Assembly (NCBI RefSeq): GCF_000013605.1
Contig: NC_007908.1
Coordinates: forward strand, 3,472,001 to 3,536,000
Source: Rhodoferax ferrireducens T118
GTDB lineage: Bacteria > Pseudomonadota > Gammaproteobacteria > Burkholderiales > Burkholderiaceae_C
Reading direction: 5' to 3'
Length of the DNA: 64,000 nt
This document shows, piece after piece, positions 1 through 10,565 of this stretch (its first letter is position 1; every line of letters begins with the position of its first letter). A program made the translations under genes and the position numbers. Under the pieces are notes generated by a model. The model ran no database searches. It worked only from the letters and a program-made list of their open reading frames with translations, and had not been told where the DNA came from.

Positions 1-1
1 T

Positions 2-304
2 GCTTCGGGCACGGACACTGCAATGGACCATAGTTGGGTCGGTGTCAACTATCAGCTCAACCCCGATAACCTCGTCCGAGTGGGTCTATTTACTGCCAAG
101 ACTGACGTGACAAATGCAAAGGCGAATTTGTACACGGTCGGTTGGGACCATAAGGTCAATGATGCTTTGTCCTTATGGGCAAGCGCAGCGCTCATGGACA
201 ACAACAAAAACGCTGCCTTCCCTGCTGTCGGCTACTGGCAGGATGCTCCAGCGCCCGGAGCAACACAGCACGGGATCAATGCGGGCTTCATCTACGTATT
301 CTGA
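2..304 (+). CDS. Gram-negative porin, C-terminal fragment (5' end outside window)
   Basis: This is the last 100 codons of an outer-membrane porin; the reading frame is open to the left edge, so the start lies outside the window. The residues alternate polar and hydrophobic in strand-sized blocks (for example YTVGWDHKVNDALSLWASAA). The protein ends in FIYVF, with the terminal aromatic residue used for recognition by the Bam machinery. This matches the trimeric general porins of Burkholderiales (OmpC/PorB-like). Its substrate cannot be read from the fragment. It lies 195 bp upstream of the fucose operon on the same strand, so it may help sugar entry, but that is inference. Confidence 0.85.
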   Translation, partial: ASGTDTAMDHSWVGVNYQLNPDNLVRVGLFTAKTDVTNAKANLYTVGWDHKVNDALSLWASAALMDNNKNAAFPAVGYWQDAPAPGATQHGINAGFIYVF

Positions 305-386
305 ACCGGGACTGCATTGAGCAGTGCAAATCCGCACCCGCGCCAGCCAGTTGCCCGAAGGATCTCTGGCGCAGGGGCGGTATGGA

Positions 387-418
387 AGCTGCCAGGATCC
401 GTGCTGGTCCTGGCAGCT
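387..418. other. Perfect 11-bp inverted repeat after the porin gene
   Basis: AGCTGCCAGGA (387-397) and TCCTGGCAGCT (408-418) form a perfect stem with a 10-nt loop, 83 bp after the porin stop and 82 bp before the next start. No T-run follows, so it is not a classical intrinsic terminator. It may be an mRNA-stabilising hairpin or a regulator site for the fucose operon. Confidence 0.4.
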
Positions 419-499
419 GGTTCATACGGTAAGAAGACACACTGTAGGTACTGGAAAGATGTGGGTTCACCCCATTTTGTTTAACTTTGAGGACAAGAG

Positions 500-1354
500 A
501 TGAAATTACTACGCTACGGATTGCCAGGTCAGGAAAAACCCGGTGTATTGGATGCCCAGGGGCGCGTGCGCGACCTCTCAGGGGTGATTACCGATGTGGC
601 GGGCGCGGTCCTGCTGCCCGAGAGCCTGGCGCGTTTGCGTGGCGTGAACATGGAGAGCTTGCCCCTGGTGGCAGGCACACCGCAAAAAGACTTGCGCCTG
701 GGAGCCTGCGTGGGCAAGGTGGGCAAGTTCATTTGCATCGGCCTGAATTACTCTGACCACGCGGCCGAGAGCGGCATGCAGGTGCCGCCAGAACCGGTGG
801 TATTCAACAAATGGACCAGCGCCATCGTCGGGCCTGACGATGCGGTGGAGATTCCCCGTGGCTCGGTGAAGACCGACTGGGAAGTGGAGCTCGGTGTGGT
901 TATCGGCCAAGGTGGCCGCTACATTGAGGAAGCTGATGCCTTGTCGCACGTGGCGGGCTACTGCGTGGTCAACGATGTGTCGGAACGCGAATTCCAGCTC
1001 GATCGCAGTGGCACCTGGGACAAGGGCAAGGGTTGCGACACCTTTGGCCCCACCGGCCCCTGGCTGGTCACCGCCGATGAAGTGCCTGACCCGCAAGCCC
1101 TGAAGCTGTGGCTGGAGGTGGACGGCAAGCGTTATCAAGACGGCAGCACATCGACCATGGTGTACGGGGTCAAGTTCCTGATTTCCTACCTGAGCCGCTT
1201 CATGAGCCTGCAGCCCGGCGACATCATTTCCACCGGCACCCCACCCGGTGTCGGGCTGGGGCAAAAGCCGCCGGTTTACCTGCGCGCCGGACAAACCATG
1301 CACCTGGGCATTGAAGGCTTGGGGCACCAAACACAAACGACAGTACAAGCCTGA
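500..1354 (+). CDS. Fumarylacetoacetate hydrolase family protein, probable 2,4-diketo-3-deoxy-L-fuconate hydrolase
   Basis: This 284-residue protein belongs to the FAH family. In the oxidative L-fucose pathway such enzymes cleave 2,4-diketo-3-deoxy-L-fuconate into pyruvate and lactate. Visible family features are FICIGLNYSDHAAESG (about residues 76-91), the metal-binding acidic residues in DWEVELGVVIG (about 123-133), and GDIISTGTPPGVGLG near the C-terminus. The start has a GAGGA Shine-Dalgarno about 7 nt upstream. The stop is followed after one base by fucD, so the two are almost certainly co-transcribed. The FAH family is broad; the substrate is assigned from the neighbouring dehydratase, lactonase and dehydrogenase. 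A plain 2-keto-3-deoxyacid or ureidoglycolate activity would be the alternative. Confidence 0.85.
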   Translation: MKLLRYGLPGQEKPGVLDAQGRVRDLSGVITDVAGAVLLPESLARLRGVNMESLPLVAGTPQKDLRLGACVGKVGKFICIGLNYSDHAAESGMQVPPEPVVFNKWTSAIVGPDDAVEIPRGSVKTDWEVELGVVIGQGGRYIEEADALSHVAGYCVVNDVSEREFQLDRSGTWDKGKGCDTFGPTGPWLVTADEVPDPQALKLWLEVDGKRYQDGSTSTMVYGVKFLISYLSRFMSLQPGDIISTGTPPGVGLGQKPPVYLRAGQTMHLGIEGLGHQTQTTVQA

Positions 1355-1355
1355 C

Positions 1356-2638
1356 ATGAGCAAAATCATCAACATGCGCGTCATCGACGTGCGCTTCCCC
1401 ACGTCCCAGCATCTGGATGGGTCGGATGCCATGAACCCGGACCCGGACTACTCCGCGGCCTATGTGATTCTGGAAACCGACCAGCCCGGTCTGGAAGGCC
1501 ATGGTCTGACCTTCACCATCGGGCGCGGCAACGAGATTTGCTGCGCTGCCATCGAGGCCATGCGCCATCTGGTGGTGGGCCTGGACATGGCCTGGGTGGC
1601 CGAGGACATGGGGCGCTTCTGGCGCCACATCACCTCGGACAGCCAGTTGCGCTGGATTGGCCCGGACAAGGGGGCCATCCACCTGGCCACAGGCGCGGTG
1701 GTCAACGCCGTGTGGGACTTGTGGGCCAAACAGGAATGTGTTCCGGTGTGGAAGCTGGTGTCGCGCATGAGCCCCGAAGAAATCGTCAGGCTCATCGACT
1801 TCCGCTACATCACCGACTGCATCACGCCCGAAGAAGCCTTGGCCTTGCTGAAAGAGCGGGCGGTTGGCAAAAGAGAGCGCTGGACTGCACTGGAGCGCGA
1901 GGGCTACCCCTGCTACACCACCTCCGCCGGCTGGCTGGGCTACGACGACGACAAACTGCGCCGCCTGTGCCAAGAAGCCACCGATGCGGGCTTCAACCAC
2001 ATCAAGCTCAAGGTGGGCCGCGACAAGGCCGACGACATTCGCCGCCTGCGTATCGCCCGCGAGGTGCTCGGGCCAGATCGCCAATTGATGATCGACGCCA
2101 ACCAGGTGTGGGAGGTGAATCAGGCGGTGCAATGGGTGCGCGAACTGGCCTTTGCCAAACCCTGGTTCATCGAGGAGCCGACCAGCCCGGACGACATTGA
2201 AGGCCACCGCGTGATCCGCGAAGGTGTGTACCCGGTCAAAGTGGCGACGGGCGAGATGTGCCAGAACCGCATCATCTTCAAGCAGCTCATCATGCGCGGC
2301 GCGATTGATGTGGTGCAAATCGACTCCTGCCGCCTGGGCGGCGTGAATGAAATACTGGCCGTGATGCTGATGGCGGCCAAGTACAACTTGCCGGTCTGCC
2401 CGCATGCCGGTGGTGTCGGACTGTGCGAATACGTGCAGCACCTGTCCATGATCGACTACCTGTGTATTGCCGGCACCCGTGAGGGCCGTGTGATCGAGTT
2501 TGTGGACCACCTGCATGAGCACTTTTTGAACCCCTGCGTCATTCGTGATGCAGCCTACATGCCACCCCAGGCGGCGGGCTTTTCCATCGAGATGAAGCCT
2601 GAGTCCCTGAAACACTACGAGTTCAAAGCCAAGGCGTG

Positions 2639-2639
<1 letters not shown>
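1356..2639 (+). CDS. fucD: L-fuconate dehydratase (enolase superfamily)
   Basis: This 427-residue mandelate-racemase-type enolase family enzyme dehydrates L-fuconate to 2-keto-3-deoxy-L-fuconate. All catalytic positions are visible: the KxK base at K217/K219, metal ligands D247, E273/E274 and E300, and the general acid/base H350 in CPHAGGVGLCEY. This order and spacing agree, offset by about one residue, with the characterised Xanthomonas L-fuconate dehydratase. The ATG at 1356 is chosen because it starts MSKIINMRVIDVRFPTS and directly follows the upstream stop; a longer frame into the preceding gene is an artefact. Its stop overlaps the start of the lactonase gene. Confidence 0.93.
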
Positions 2640-4322
<1,683 letters not shown>

Positions 4323-4350
4323 CGTTTGCGCTGCCCGGGAGACCCGCATC

Positions 4351-5949
4351 ATGAAACTTGCCAATCTGAAGATCTCCCAAATTCTGTACGCCGGCTTTGG
4401 CTTGCTGGTCGTGGTGTACCTGCTGTCCAGCGCCATCAATGCCGAGATGATGCGCCGCATGCGCGCCCATCTGGATGAAATCGAAAACACCAACAACGCC
4501 CAGATCGCCATTGCGCACGAGTTGCACAAATCGGTGTCCAGAATCAGCTTGTCGGTGCGAAAAATCGTGCTGCTCAACAGTGACGAGGAAATCGCGGCAG
4601 AGGTCAACGTCTTCAAACAGGAGGTCTCAATTTACCTGAGCGTGCGTGACAAGCTGGCCAAAACCAATGGCGGAGCTGGCTCCATGGAGTCTTGGAAGAA
4701 AGTGGATGATGCCTATCAAAAGGCCGGGCCGCTGCTTGGCAGCATGTATGAAAGCGTGCAGGCGCACAGGGACTCCGAGGCCATCAAGACCCTGAAACTG
4801 CTGGGTGAGGCCATTGATGTCTGGCAAAAGGCGCTGGATGACGGTATGCAGTACCAGCAAAGCGCCAACAAACTGGCCTTTGACAACAGCGCCAAGCTCT
4901 ACCAGGCAGCACTTGTGCAACTGCTGGTGGTCGCGGTGGTTGGCATCACGCTGGCCATCGGTGTCTCGGTGGGAATCGTCCGCTTGCTGGTGTCGCAACT
5001 GGGGGGCGAGCCCAAAGACGCGGCCAAGGTCGCCTTGAAAATTGGTGCTGGCGATTTGACCCAGGACATTCGCCTCAAGGCCAACGACAACATCAGCCTG
5101 ATGGCCGCCATGAAAAGCATGCAAGTCAACCTGGCTCAGGTGGTGACGGCGGTGCGCAACGGGTCGGAGTCCGTTGCCACGGCGAGTTCGGAAATCGCCC
5201 ATGGCAACCACGACCTGAGTGCCCGTACCGAGCAGCAAGCCAGTGCGCTCGAAGAAACCGCCGCCTCCATGGAAGAACTCGGCGCCACCGTCAAGCAAAA
5301 CGCCGACAACGCACGCCAGGCCAGTCAGTTGGCCACGAGCGCCTCAACCGTGGCGATTCAGGGCGGCGAGGTCGTGGGCAAAGTCGTGGAGACCATGAGA
5401 GGCATCAACGAGGCTTCCCGAAAAATTGCCGACATCATCGGGGTGATCGACGGCATTGCCTTTCAAACCAATATCCTGGCGCTGAATGCGGCCGTGGAGG
5501 CCGCCCGCGCCGGTGAGCAGGGCCGGGGGTTTGCGGTGGTGGCCAGTGAAGTGCGCTCGCTGGCTGGGCGTTCTGCTGAGGCAGCCAAAGAAATCAAGAG
5601 CCTGATTGGTGTCAGCGTGGATCGGGTCGAACAAGGCAACCAGTTGGTTGACCAGGCTGGGGAAACCATGACCCAAGTGGTGAACGCCATTCGCCGGGTC
5701 ACCGACATCGTGGCGGAAATCAGTGCCGCCAGTTCCGAACAGAGCACGGGGGTCGCCCAAGTGGGCGAAGCCGTCACCCAGATGGACCAGGCCACCCAAC
5801 AAAATGCTGCCTTGGTCGAGCAGATGGCAGCGGCTGCCAGCAGTCTGCAGAGTCAGGCGCACGATCTGGTGGGCACGGTGGAGCAATTCAAGCTCTGCGC
5901 CTCCTATGCGGGCGACGCGGCAGGCAACGCTTTGCGCTTGGCGCGTTGA
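4351..5949 (+). CDS. Methyl-accepting chemotaxis protein
   Basis: This 532-residue chemoreceptor starts at the ATG at 4351, 28 bp after the fucose dehydrogenase stop. It has a first membrane helix at about residues 8-30, a periplasmic helical sensor of about 155 residues (four-helix-bundle type), and a second membrane helix at about 187-212. A HAMP domain and a long coiled-coil signalling domain follow. The signalling tip is canonical ([20 protein letters not shown] from residue 371). There is no C-terminal NWETF-type CheR/CheB tether. It lies between fucose dehydrogenase and mutarotase in the same orientation, so it may sense the sugar or a product; that is inference. Confidence 0.93.
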   Translation: MKLANLKISQILYAGFGLLVVVYLLSSAINAEMMRRMRAHLDEIENTNNAQIAIAHELHKSVSRISLSVRKIVLLNSDEEIAAEVNVFKQEVSIYLSVRDKLAKTNGGAGSMESWKKVDDAYQKAGPLLGSMYESVQAHRDSEAIKTLKLLGEAIDVWQKALDDGMQYQQSANKLAFDNSAKLYQAALVQLLVVAVVGITLAIGVSVGIVRLLVSQLGGEPKDAAKVALKIGAGDLTQDIRLKANDNISLMAAMKSMQVNLAQVVTAVRNGSESVATASSEIAHGNHDLSARTEQQASALEETAASMEELGATVKQNADNARQASQLATSASTVAIQGGEVVGKVVETMRGINEASRKIADIIGVIDGIAFQTNILALNAAVEAARAGEQGRGFAVVASEVRSLAGRSAEAAKEIKSLIGVSVDRVEQGNQLVDQAGETMTQVVNAIRRVTDIVAEISAASSEQSTGVAQVGEAVTQMDQATQQNAALVEQMAAAASSLQSQAHDLVGTVEQFKLCASYAGDAAGNALRLAR

Positions 5950-5997
5950 GGCAGGCCAGGCACCTTCATCCTTATTTTGAAACTCCGAAAGCAACCC

Positions 5998-6339
5998 ATG
6001 CGTTATGCCCTGGCCCTGGACTTGGTGGACGATGCCCAGCGCATCTTTGACTACGAAAAAGCGCATGAGAAAATTTGGCCCGAAGTGCGTGACCACCTCT
6101 TGAGCCACGGTGTGACTGGTATGGAAATCTACCGCCTGGGCACCCGCTTGTTCATGGTGATAGAGGTTGACCCTGCTGTGTACGATGCTCAGGCCATGGC
6201 GCAGGCCTCAGCCAGTAACCCGGTCATCGTGCGCTGGGAAACCCTGATGTGGACCTACCAGGTACCCACGCCCTGGACCCCAGCCGGGGAAAAGTGGGTC
6301 GCCATGCAGCGGATTTTTGACCTGGCAAGTCAGGCCTGA
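5998..6339 (+). CDS. L-rhamnose/L-fucose mutarotase family protein (COG3254)
   Basis: This 113-residue ferredoxin-like-fold protein interconverts the alpha and beta anomers of a 6-deoxysugar so the beta form can feed the dehydrogenase. Family hallmarks are MRYALALDLVDD, YEKAHEKIWPEV with the catalytic His, YRLGTRLFMVIE and the Trp-rich end (MWTYQVPTPW). The ATG at 5998 is chosen because family members begin at this MRYxLxLDL position. A TTG seven codons upstream is a weaker alternative. It is the last gene of the fucose operon, 48 bp after the chemoreceptor gene, and converges with fabF. Confidence 0.88.
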   Translation: MRYALALDLVDDAQRIFDYEKAHEKIWPEVRDHLLSHGVTGMEIYRLGTRLFMVIEVDPAVYDAQAMAQASASNPVIVRWETLMWTYQVPTPWTPAGEKWVAMQRIFDLASQA

Positions 6340-6425
6340 TGCCCGCGCCGGAGCGGCACGCCGCCGCTACAGCAAAGCACTGTTGGCCAGTCATCGTACA
6401 CACCAGGACGCATTGTCAACACACC

Positions 6426-7724
6426 TCAGTCCACCCAGCGCCTGAACACGACGCTGGCGTTCACGCCTCCAAATCCGAATCCGTTCGACAGGGCATATTC
6501 CATTTCAACCGGGCGCGAGTAAAGTTGGACCAGGTCCATCCCCTTGCTGAGCGGGTCGGGTTCGTGCAAGTTCAGAGTGGGTGGCGCTACCTGGTGTCGC
6601 AAGGCCATCACCGTGAAGATCGCCTCAACGGCGCCGGCCGCCCCCAACAAGTGCCCGGTCGCCGATTTGCTTGAGCTGATGGCCGGACCTTTGGCCGGAG
6701 AGCCAACACTTTCTTCCGGCACGCCAAACACTGTGCGGAACGCTGCCAACTCGGCTGCATCACCGACCTGCGTGGAGGTGGCGTGTGCGTTCACATGTTG
6801 CACTTGATTCGGACTGATGCCTGCCTGCCGTAGCGCGATCTGCATCGCCCTGGCGGCCCCGTTGCCATCCTCCGGGCCGGAGGTGATGTGGTAAGCGTCG
6901 GCGCTGGTGCCGTAGCCGACCAGTTCAGCCAATGGCACAGCCCCGCGTGCCAACGCGTGCTCCAAGGATTCGATTACCAGCACGCCCGCCCCCTCGCCCA
7001 CGATGAAACCGTCGCGATTGCGGTCAAAGGGCCGGGAAGCCTGTGTCGGGCAATCGTTGTAACCCGTGGAGAGCGCACGGGCGGCGGCGAAGCCGGCTTG
7101 CGTGACCAGGTTGATGGCCGCCTCGGTGCCGCCACAAACCACCACGTCCGCCTCGCCACTGCGAATCAGGCGCGCACCATCACCCAGCGCTTGCACACTG
7201 GCGGCACAAGCCGTCACTGGTGCGCCAATCGGTCCCTTGAATCCATACCGCAGGGATACATGACCCGCAGCCAAGTTGATCAAAAAAGACGGCACTGTGA
7301 AGGGCGACAGTCGACGCGGGCCACGCAGGTCGGTCGTGCGCACCGCCTCCGCAATGGCCGGGAATCCACCAATGCCCGAAGCAATGATGGTGGCTGTTCG
7401 CTCCCGCGCGTGCGGTGACTGTGCTTGCCAACCGGCTTGCTGCAAGGCCTGATCAGCAGCGGCGAGTGCGAGAACGATGAAACGATCCATTTTCTTCTGG
7501 TCCTTGCCCGACACGACACGGTCGATGTCCAGCCCTGCCTCGGCATCTTCTTGCACTGACGGAACCGTGGCACCCACCTGCGCGTCCAGTCCGCGACAGA
7601 ATTCATCGGACAAGCGCCGCAGCCCGCTGGCACCAGCTGCCAGGCGTTGCCACACCGTCTCGACACCACAGCCCAGCGGTGTCACCAAACCCATGCCAGT
7701 CACGACCACGCGTTGTTTGTTCAT
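6426..7724 (-). CDS. fabF: 3-oxoacyl-[acyl-carrier-protein] synthase II
   Basis: This 432-residue thiolase-fold condensing enzyme extends fatty acyl chains with malonyl-ACP. The Cys-His-His triad is visible: the Cys in VTACAASVQ, the first His in HVNAHATST and the second in SSKSATGHLLGAAG. The start is the ATG at 7724 with an AAGGAG Shine-Dalgarno just upstream; upstream codons in the same frame are in the operator region. It is not next to acpP or fabG, so it is probably a second, specialised FabF. It diverges from a TetR regulator that may control it through the palindromes at 7747 and 7805. Its role (membrane fluidity, special lipid or polyketide) cannot be read here. Confidence 0.92.
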   Translation of the reverse strand: MNKQRVVVTGMGLVTPLGCGVETVWQRLAAGASGLRRLSDEFCRGLDAQVGATVPSVQEDAEAGLDIDRVVSGKDQKKMDRFIVLALAAADQALQQAGWQAQSPHARERTATIIASGIGGFPAIAEAVRTTDLRGPRRLSPFTVPSFLINLAAGHVSLRYGFKGPIGAPVTACAASVQALGDGARLIRSGEADVVVCGGTEAAINLVTQAGFAAARALSTGYNDCPTQASRPFDRNRDGFIVGEGAGVLVIESLEHALARGAVPLAELVGYGTSADAYHITSGPEDGNGAARAMQIALRQAGISPNQVQHVNAHATSTQVGDAAELAAFRTVFGVPEESVGSPAKGPAISSSKSATGHLLGAAGAVEAIFTVMALRHQVAPPTLNLHEPDPLSKGMDLVQLYSRPVEMEYALSNGFGFGGVNASVVFRRWVD

Positions 7725-7746
7725 TAGAGTAGCTCCTTTACTTATA

Positions 7747-7758
7747 TACCGATCGGTA
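7747..7758. promoter_or_regulatory. TetR-type operator candidate 1 (TACCGATCGGTA)
   Basis: A perfect 12-bp palindrome 22 bp upstream of the fabF start, in the region shared with the divergent tetR gene. TetR-family proteins usually bind such palindromes and repress both promoters. Confidence 0.7.
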
Positions 7759-7804
7759 AGTATATGGCGCATTTGCGCCGAGCCACGCGGTCAAGACATT
7801 TGCC

Positions 7805-7816
7805 TACCGAAAGGTA
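7805..7816. promoter_or_regulatory. TetR-type operator candidate 2 (TACCGAAAGGTA)
   Basis: This carries the same TACC-N4-GGTA arms as operator 1, 58 bp away and 33 bp upstream of the tetR start. The repeated motif supports a shared regulator, probably the TetR protein itself. Confidence 0.65.
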
Positions 7817-7849
7817 TGAAAATGGCTTTCAGCAAAAGGAGTAAACGCA

Positions 7850-8443
7850 ATGGCTATGGGACGCCCACGAGGATTTGATGCTGACGAGATGCTGGACAAG
7901 GTCGTCAATGTGTTCTGGCAACACGGTTATGAGGGCACATCCATGGCCACCTTGATGGCTGCCACAGGCCTCAACAAGCCCAGCCTGTATGCCGCTTTCG
8001 GCAGCAAGGAAGAATTGTTCCGCTGCGCGCTCGAACGCTACTGGCAACGCCAGGGAGAACTCACTCGAAAACATTTGGATGAGCCTGATGCTCGCACCGG
8101 TGTGGAGCACATGCTTCTGGCGCTGGTGGACATTCAAACCCAGCCTGGCTTGCCGCATGGCTGCCTGGCTGTTCACGGTGGACTGGTGGGCAGTGTTGCC
8201 AGTGCCGCCGTCAGGGACGAACTGAGGGCGCGCCAGGCAGCGCTGCAAACCATGGTGCGGGACCGTCTGACTCTCGCTCAGGCCGAAGGCGAGCTGGCCT
8301 CCAGCGTTGATGTCGCCGATTTGGCACGCTATCTAACCATGGTGGGACAGGGCGCAGCCGTACAAGCCGCTGGCGGCGCAACCAGAGAGGAACTGCGTCG
8401 TGCCGTGAAAGTGGCGATGCGGGCTTGGCCAGAGGCTGACTGA
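7850..8443 (+). CDS. TetR/AcrR family transcriptional regulator
   Basis: This 197-residue repressor begins with a canonical TetR DNA-binding domain: GRPRGFD, then DKVVNVFWQHGYEGTSMATL, the recognition helix region TGLNKPSLYAAFGSKEELF, and about 140 residues of ligand-binding helices. The ATG at 7850 has an AAAAGGAG Shine-Dalgarno 8 nt upstream; a second ATG two codons later is possible. Its divergence from fabF and the paired palindromes suggest autoregulation and control of fabF, perhaps in response to an acyl compound. The ligand is unknown. Copy A of the dispersed repeat begins 27 bp after its stop. Confidence 0.9.
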   Translation: MAMGRPRGFDADEMLDKVVNVFWQHGYEGTSMATLMAATGLNKPSLYAAFGSKEELFRCALERYWQRQGELTRKHLDEPDARTGVEHMLLALVDIQTQPGLPHGCLAVHGGLVGSVASAAVRDELRARQAALQTMVRDRLTLAQAEGELASSVDVADLARYLTMVGQGAAVQAAGGATREELRRAVKVAMRAWPEAD

Positions 8444-8470
8444 TCGAACGCGTTATGCATCATTTTTGCC

Positions 8471-8517
8471 CGTAGCCCCCGTCAATCCTTCGTAATAAGC
8501 TATTAAAAATATAGCAA
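8471..8517 (-). repeat. Dispersed repeat, copy A (intergenic)
   Basis: Read on the minus strand this has the palindromic GCTATATTTTTAATAGC core followed by a spacer and a GACGGGGGCTA block, the same order as the other copies at 17688, 33751, 42811, 54646 and 56377. It sits in the 191-bp gap between tetR and the following SDR gene. The rest of that gap holds no recognisable gene. Confidence 0.75.
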
Positions 8518-8634
8518 CCATCCAGCCGTTATGCTTTGCTGCCCAAGCCGTTCATCGCTCAACGTCAACCAGCACGATTTCCAGCCCTCGCCCTGGCGCA
8601 GCCTCGCCAGGCCTGACGATTTACCACAAGATCC

Positions 8635-9381
8635 ATGAAAAAAATCATCCTCATTACCGGCGGCTCCCGAGGCATCGGGGCTGCCATTGCCCACCTTGCC
8701 GCCGAGGCGGGCTACGCGGTCTGCATCAGCTACCTCCACCATCGGGCTGCGGCCGAGGCGGTTGTGGCGGCCATCACGCAAAAAAATGGCATCGCCATGG
8801 CCGTTCAGGCCGACGTGGCGATCGAGGAAGATGTGATCCGGCTTTTCAAGCACGTCGATGCCTCTTTCGGCCCGCTGACCGCACTGGTCAACAACGCCGG
8901 GATTCTGGAGCGGCAAGCGCGCGTTGACGAGATGGACAGCACACGCATCCAGCGCATCTTTGCCACCAACGTGGTCGGCAGCTTCATCTGTTCACGCGAA
9001 GCGGTGCGGCGCATGTCGACCCGGCACGCCGGCAAGGGCGGCGCCATCGTCAACATGTCATCACGCGCATCGCACCTTGGTGCCCCTGGCGAATATGTCG
9101 ACTACGCCGCATCCAAGGCGGCCATTGACACCCTGACCATTGGCTTGGCCAAAGAGGTTGCGGCGGAGGGCATCCGTGTCAACGCCGTGTCCCCCGGAAT
9201 CATCTACACCGACATTCACGCCAGTGGCGGCGACCCCCAGCGGGTGGATCGGGTGAAAGCGAGCGTGCCGATGAAGCGCGGCGGTTATCCCGAAGAGGTT
9301 GCCAAGGCCGTTCTGTGGCTGCTGTCTGATGATGCCTCGTATACCACCGGCGCCTCTATCGATGTGGCCGGTGGGCGGTAG
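8635..9381 (+). CDS. SDR family oxidoreductase
   Basis: This 248-residue classical short-chain dehydrogenase has the cofactor motif TGGSRGIG (residues 8-15), NNAG, the catalytic Ser in NMSSRASHLG, YAASK, and a C-terminal GASIDVAGGR. The early Ser-Arg after the glycines favours NADP(H). It resembles glucose-1-dehydrogenase/FabG-like proteins of unknown substrate. It could in principle be the second dehydrogenase missing from the fucose operon, but it is 2.3 kb away, outside that operon and on the far side of fabF, so there is no real support for that. Confidence 0.85.
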   Translation: MKKIILITGGSRGIGAAIAHLAAEAGYAVCISYLHHRAAAEAVVAAITQKNGIAMAVQADVAIEEDVIRLFKHVDASFGPLTALVNNAGILERQARVDEMDSTRIQRIFATNVVGSFICSREAVRRMSTRHAGKGGAIVNMSSRASHLGAPGEYVDYAASKAAIDTLTIGLAKEVAAEGIRVNAVSPGIIYTDIHASGGDPQRVDRVKASVPMKRGGYPEEVAKAVLWLLSDDASYTTGASIDVAGGR

Positions 9382-9452
9382 ACTTTTGCCGTTTCTTCAC
9401 AGCCAAGGCCATCTGCCAGAATGCAAGCCCCCACCCATGATCGAACAACACC

Positions 9453-10034
9453 ATGAAGAATATTTGCGTTTATTGCGGCTCCAACCCTGGGCGACAAGAG
9501 GCCTATTCCAGCGCCGCGCGTGCGCTGGCCAAGTCGCTGGTTGACCGCAACCTGGGGCTGGTCTATGGCGGTGCCAGCGTGGGCATCATGGGGCTGATTG
9601 CCGACACCGTGCTGCAGCTCGGCGGCAGGGCCGTGGGGGTCATCCCGGAGGCACTGGTGCGAAAGGAAGTTGCGCACAAGAGCCTGACCGAGCTCCACGT
9701 CACGCAGTCCATGCATGAGCGCAAAACCCTGATGGCTGAACTGTCTGACGGCTTCATCGCCATGCCTGGCGGCATCGGCACGCTGGAAGAAATTTTCGAA
9801 ATCTGGACCTGGGCCCAACTTGGCATTCATGCCAAACCCTGCGGCTTGCTGAACGCGGCGGGCTACTTCGATGCACTGACGACGTTTTTGGATCATGCGG
9901 TCGCAGAGCAGTTCGTCAAACCACCGCACCGCGCCATCCTGATCGTCGAGCAGACACCCGACGTGCTGCTGGACCGATTCGCCAGTTACCAGGCACCCAC
10001 TGTGCAAAAGTGGGTGGGAAAAGCCGAAACGTGA
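9453..10034 (+). CDS. LOG family protein (cytokinin riboside 5'-monophosphate phosphoribohydrolase type)
   Basis: This 193-residue Rossmann-like protein of the LOG/TIGR00730 family has both signatures: VYGGASVGIMG (about residues 38-48) and MPGGIGTLEEIFEIWTWAQ (about 107-125), which carries the PGGxGTxxE nucleotide-binding and catalytic motif. Characterised members release the base from nucleoside 5'-monophosphates, including cytokinin precursors. In non-plant-associated bacteria the physiological substrate is uncertain. It is preceded by an unrelated SDR gene with a 71-bp gap. Confidence 0.88.
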   Translation: MKNICVYCGSNPGRQEAYSSAARALAKSLVDRNLGLVYGGASVGIMGLIADTVLQLGGRAVGVIPEALVRKEVAHKSLTELHVTQSMHERKTLMAELSDGFIAMPGGIGTLEEIFEIWTWAQLGIHAKPCGLLNAAGYFDALTTFLDHAVAEQFVKPPHRAILIVEQTPDVLLDRFASYQAPTVQKWVGKAET

Positions 10035-10099
10035 AGGGTTGACGCGTGCCTGGGCTCGTGATGTCCAAATAGCACAACAGGTTTTACAGGGAGATCCCC

Positions 10100-10531
10100 A
10101 TGACACTCGAATGGCGCTACACGCAGGACGGCATCGACTGGGACGAGCTCGCAGACCTCTACCGAGTCGCCCCGCTTGGCAACAAGAATTCATCGGGTTT
10201 GAAGACCGTGTTCACGGCCAGCATGTTCAAGTGTTTTGTCTACGACTCAGGCAAGCTGATCGGCGCCGGGCGGGTACTGGCCGACGGCGTGGACTGCGCC
10301 TACCTCTGCGACGTCGCCGTGCGCCCGAGCCATCAAGGCACGCGTGTGGGCAAGGCAATTGTGGCCACGCTGGTGGATCTCTCCAAAGATCACAAGAAGA
10401 TCATCCTGTATGCGGTTCCCGGCAAGGAGCCGTTCTACCGAAAGTTGGGTTTCAAGCGAATGACGACCGCCATGGCCATCTTCGCCAATCCGGCGCAGGC
10501 CCTGGCAACCGGACTGGTCAGCGAGGATTGA
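10100..10531 (+). CDS. GNAT family N-acetyltransferase
   Basis: This 143-residue single-domain acetyltransferase has the acetyl-CoA pyrophosphate-binding motif A in CDVAVRPSHQGTRVGKAIV (about residues 70-88) and motif B in YRKLGFKRM. A GGGAGA Shine-Dalgarno lies a few bases before the ATG. The acceptor substrate is unknown; it resembles the small YjdJ/ElaA-like stand-alone GNAT proteins. It converges with the sigma-factor gene. Confidence 0.87.
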   Translation: MTLEWRYTQDGIDWDELADLYRVAPLGNKNSSGLKTVFTASMFKCFVYDSGKLIGAGRVLADGVDCAYLCDVAVRPSHQGTRVGKAIVATLVDLSKDHKKIILYAVPGKEPFYRKLGFKRMTTAMAIFANPAQALATGLVSED

Positions 10532-10565
10532 ACCGGCTGGGCCTGTCCGCCTTCCGCAAGAGGCG

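Noticed and set aside
387..418. Rho-independent terminator after the porin
   Set aside because: The stem is perfect but no T-run follows, so it is listed only as an inverted repeat.
578..1432. 284-codon open frame on the minus strand over the FAH gene
   Set aside because: It is the antisense of a well-conserved gene in GC-rich DNA; its residues show no family pattern.
1224..2615. 463-codon open frame antisense to fucD
   Set aside because: All enolase-superfamily catalytic residues are on the plus strand; the antisense frame is a codon-bias shadow.
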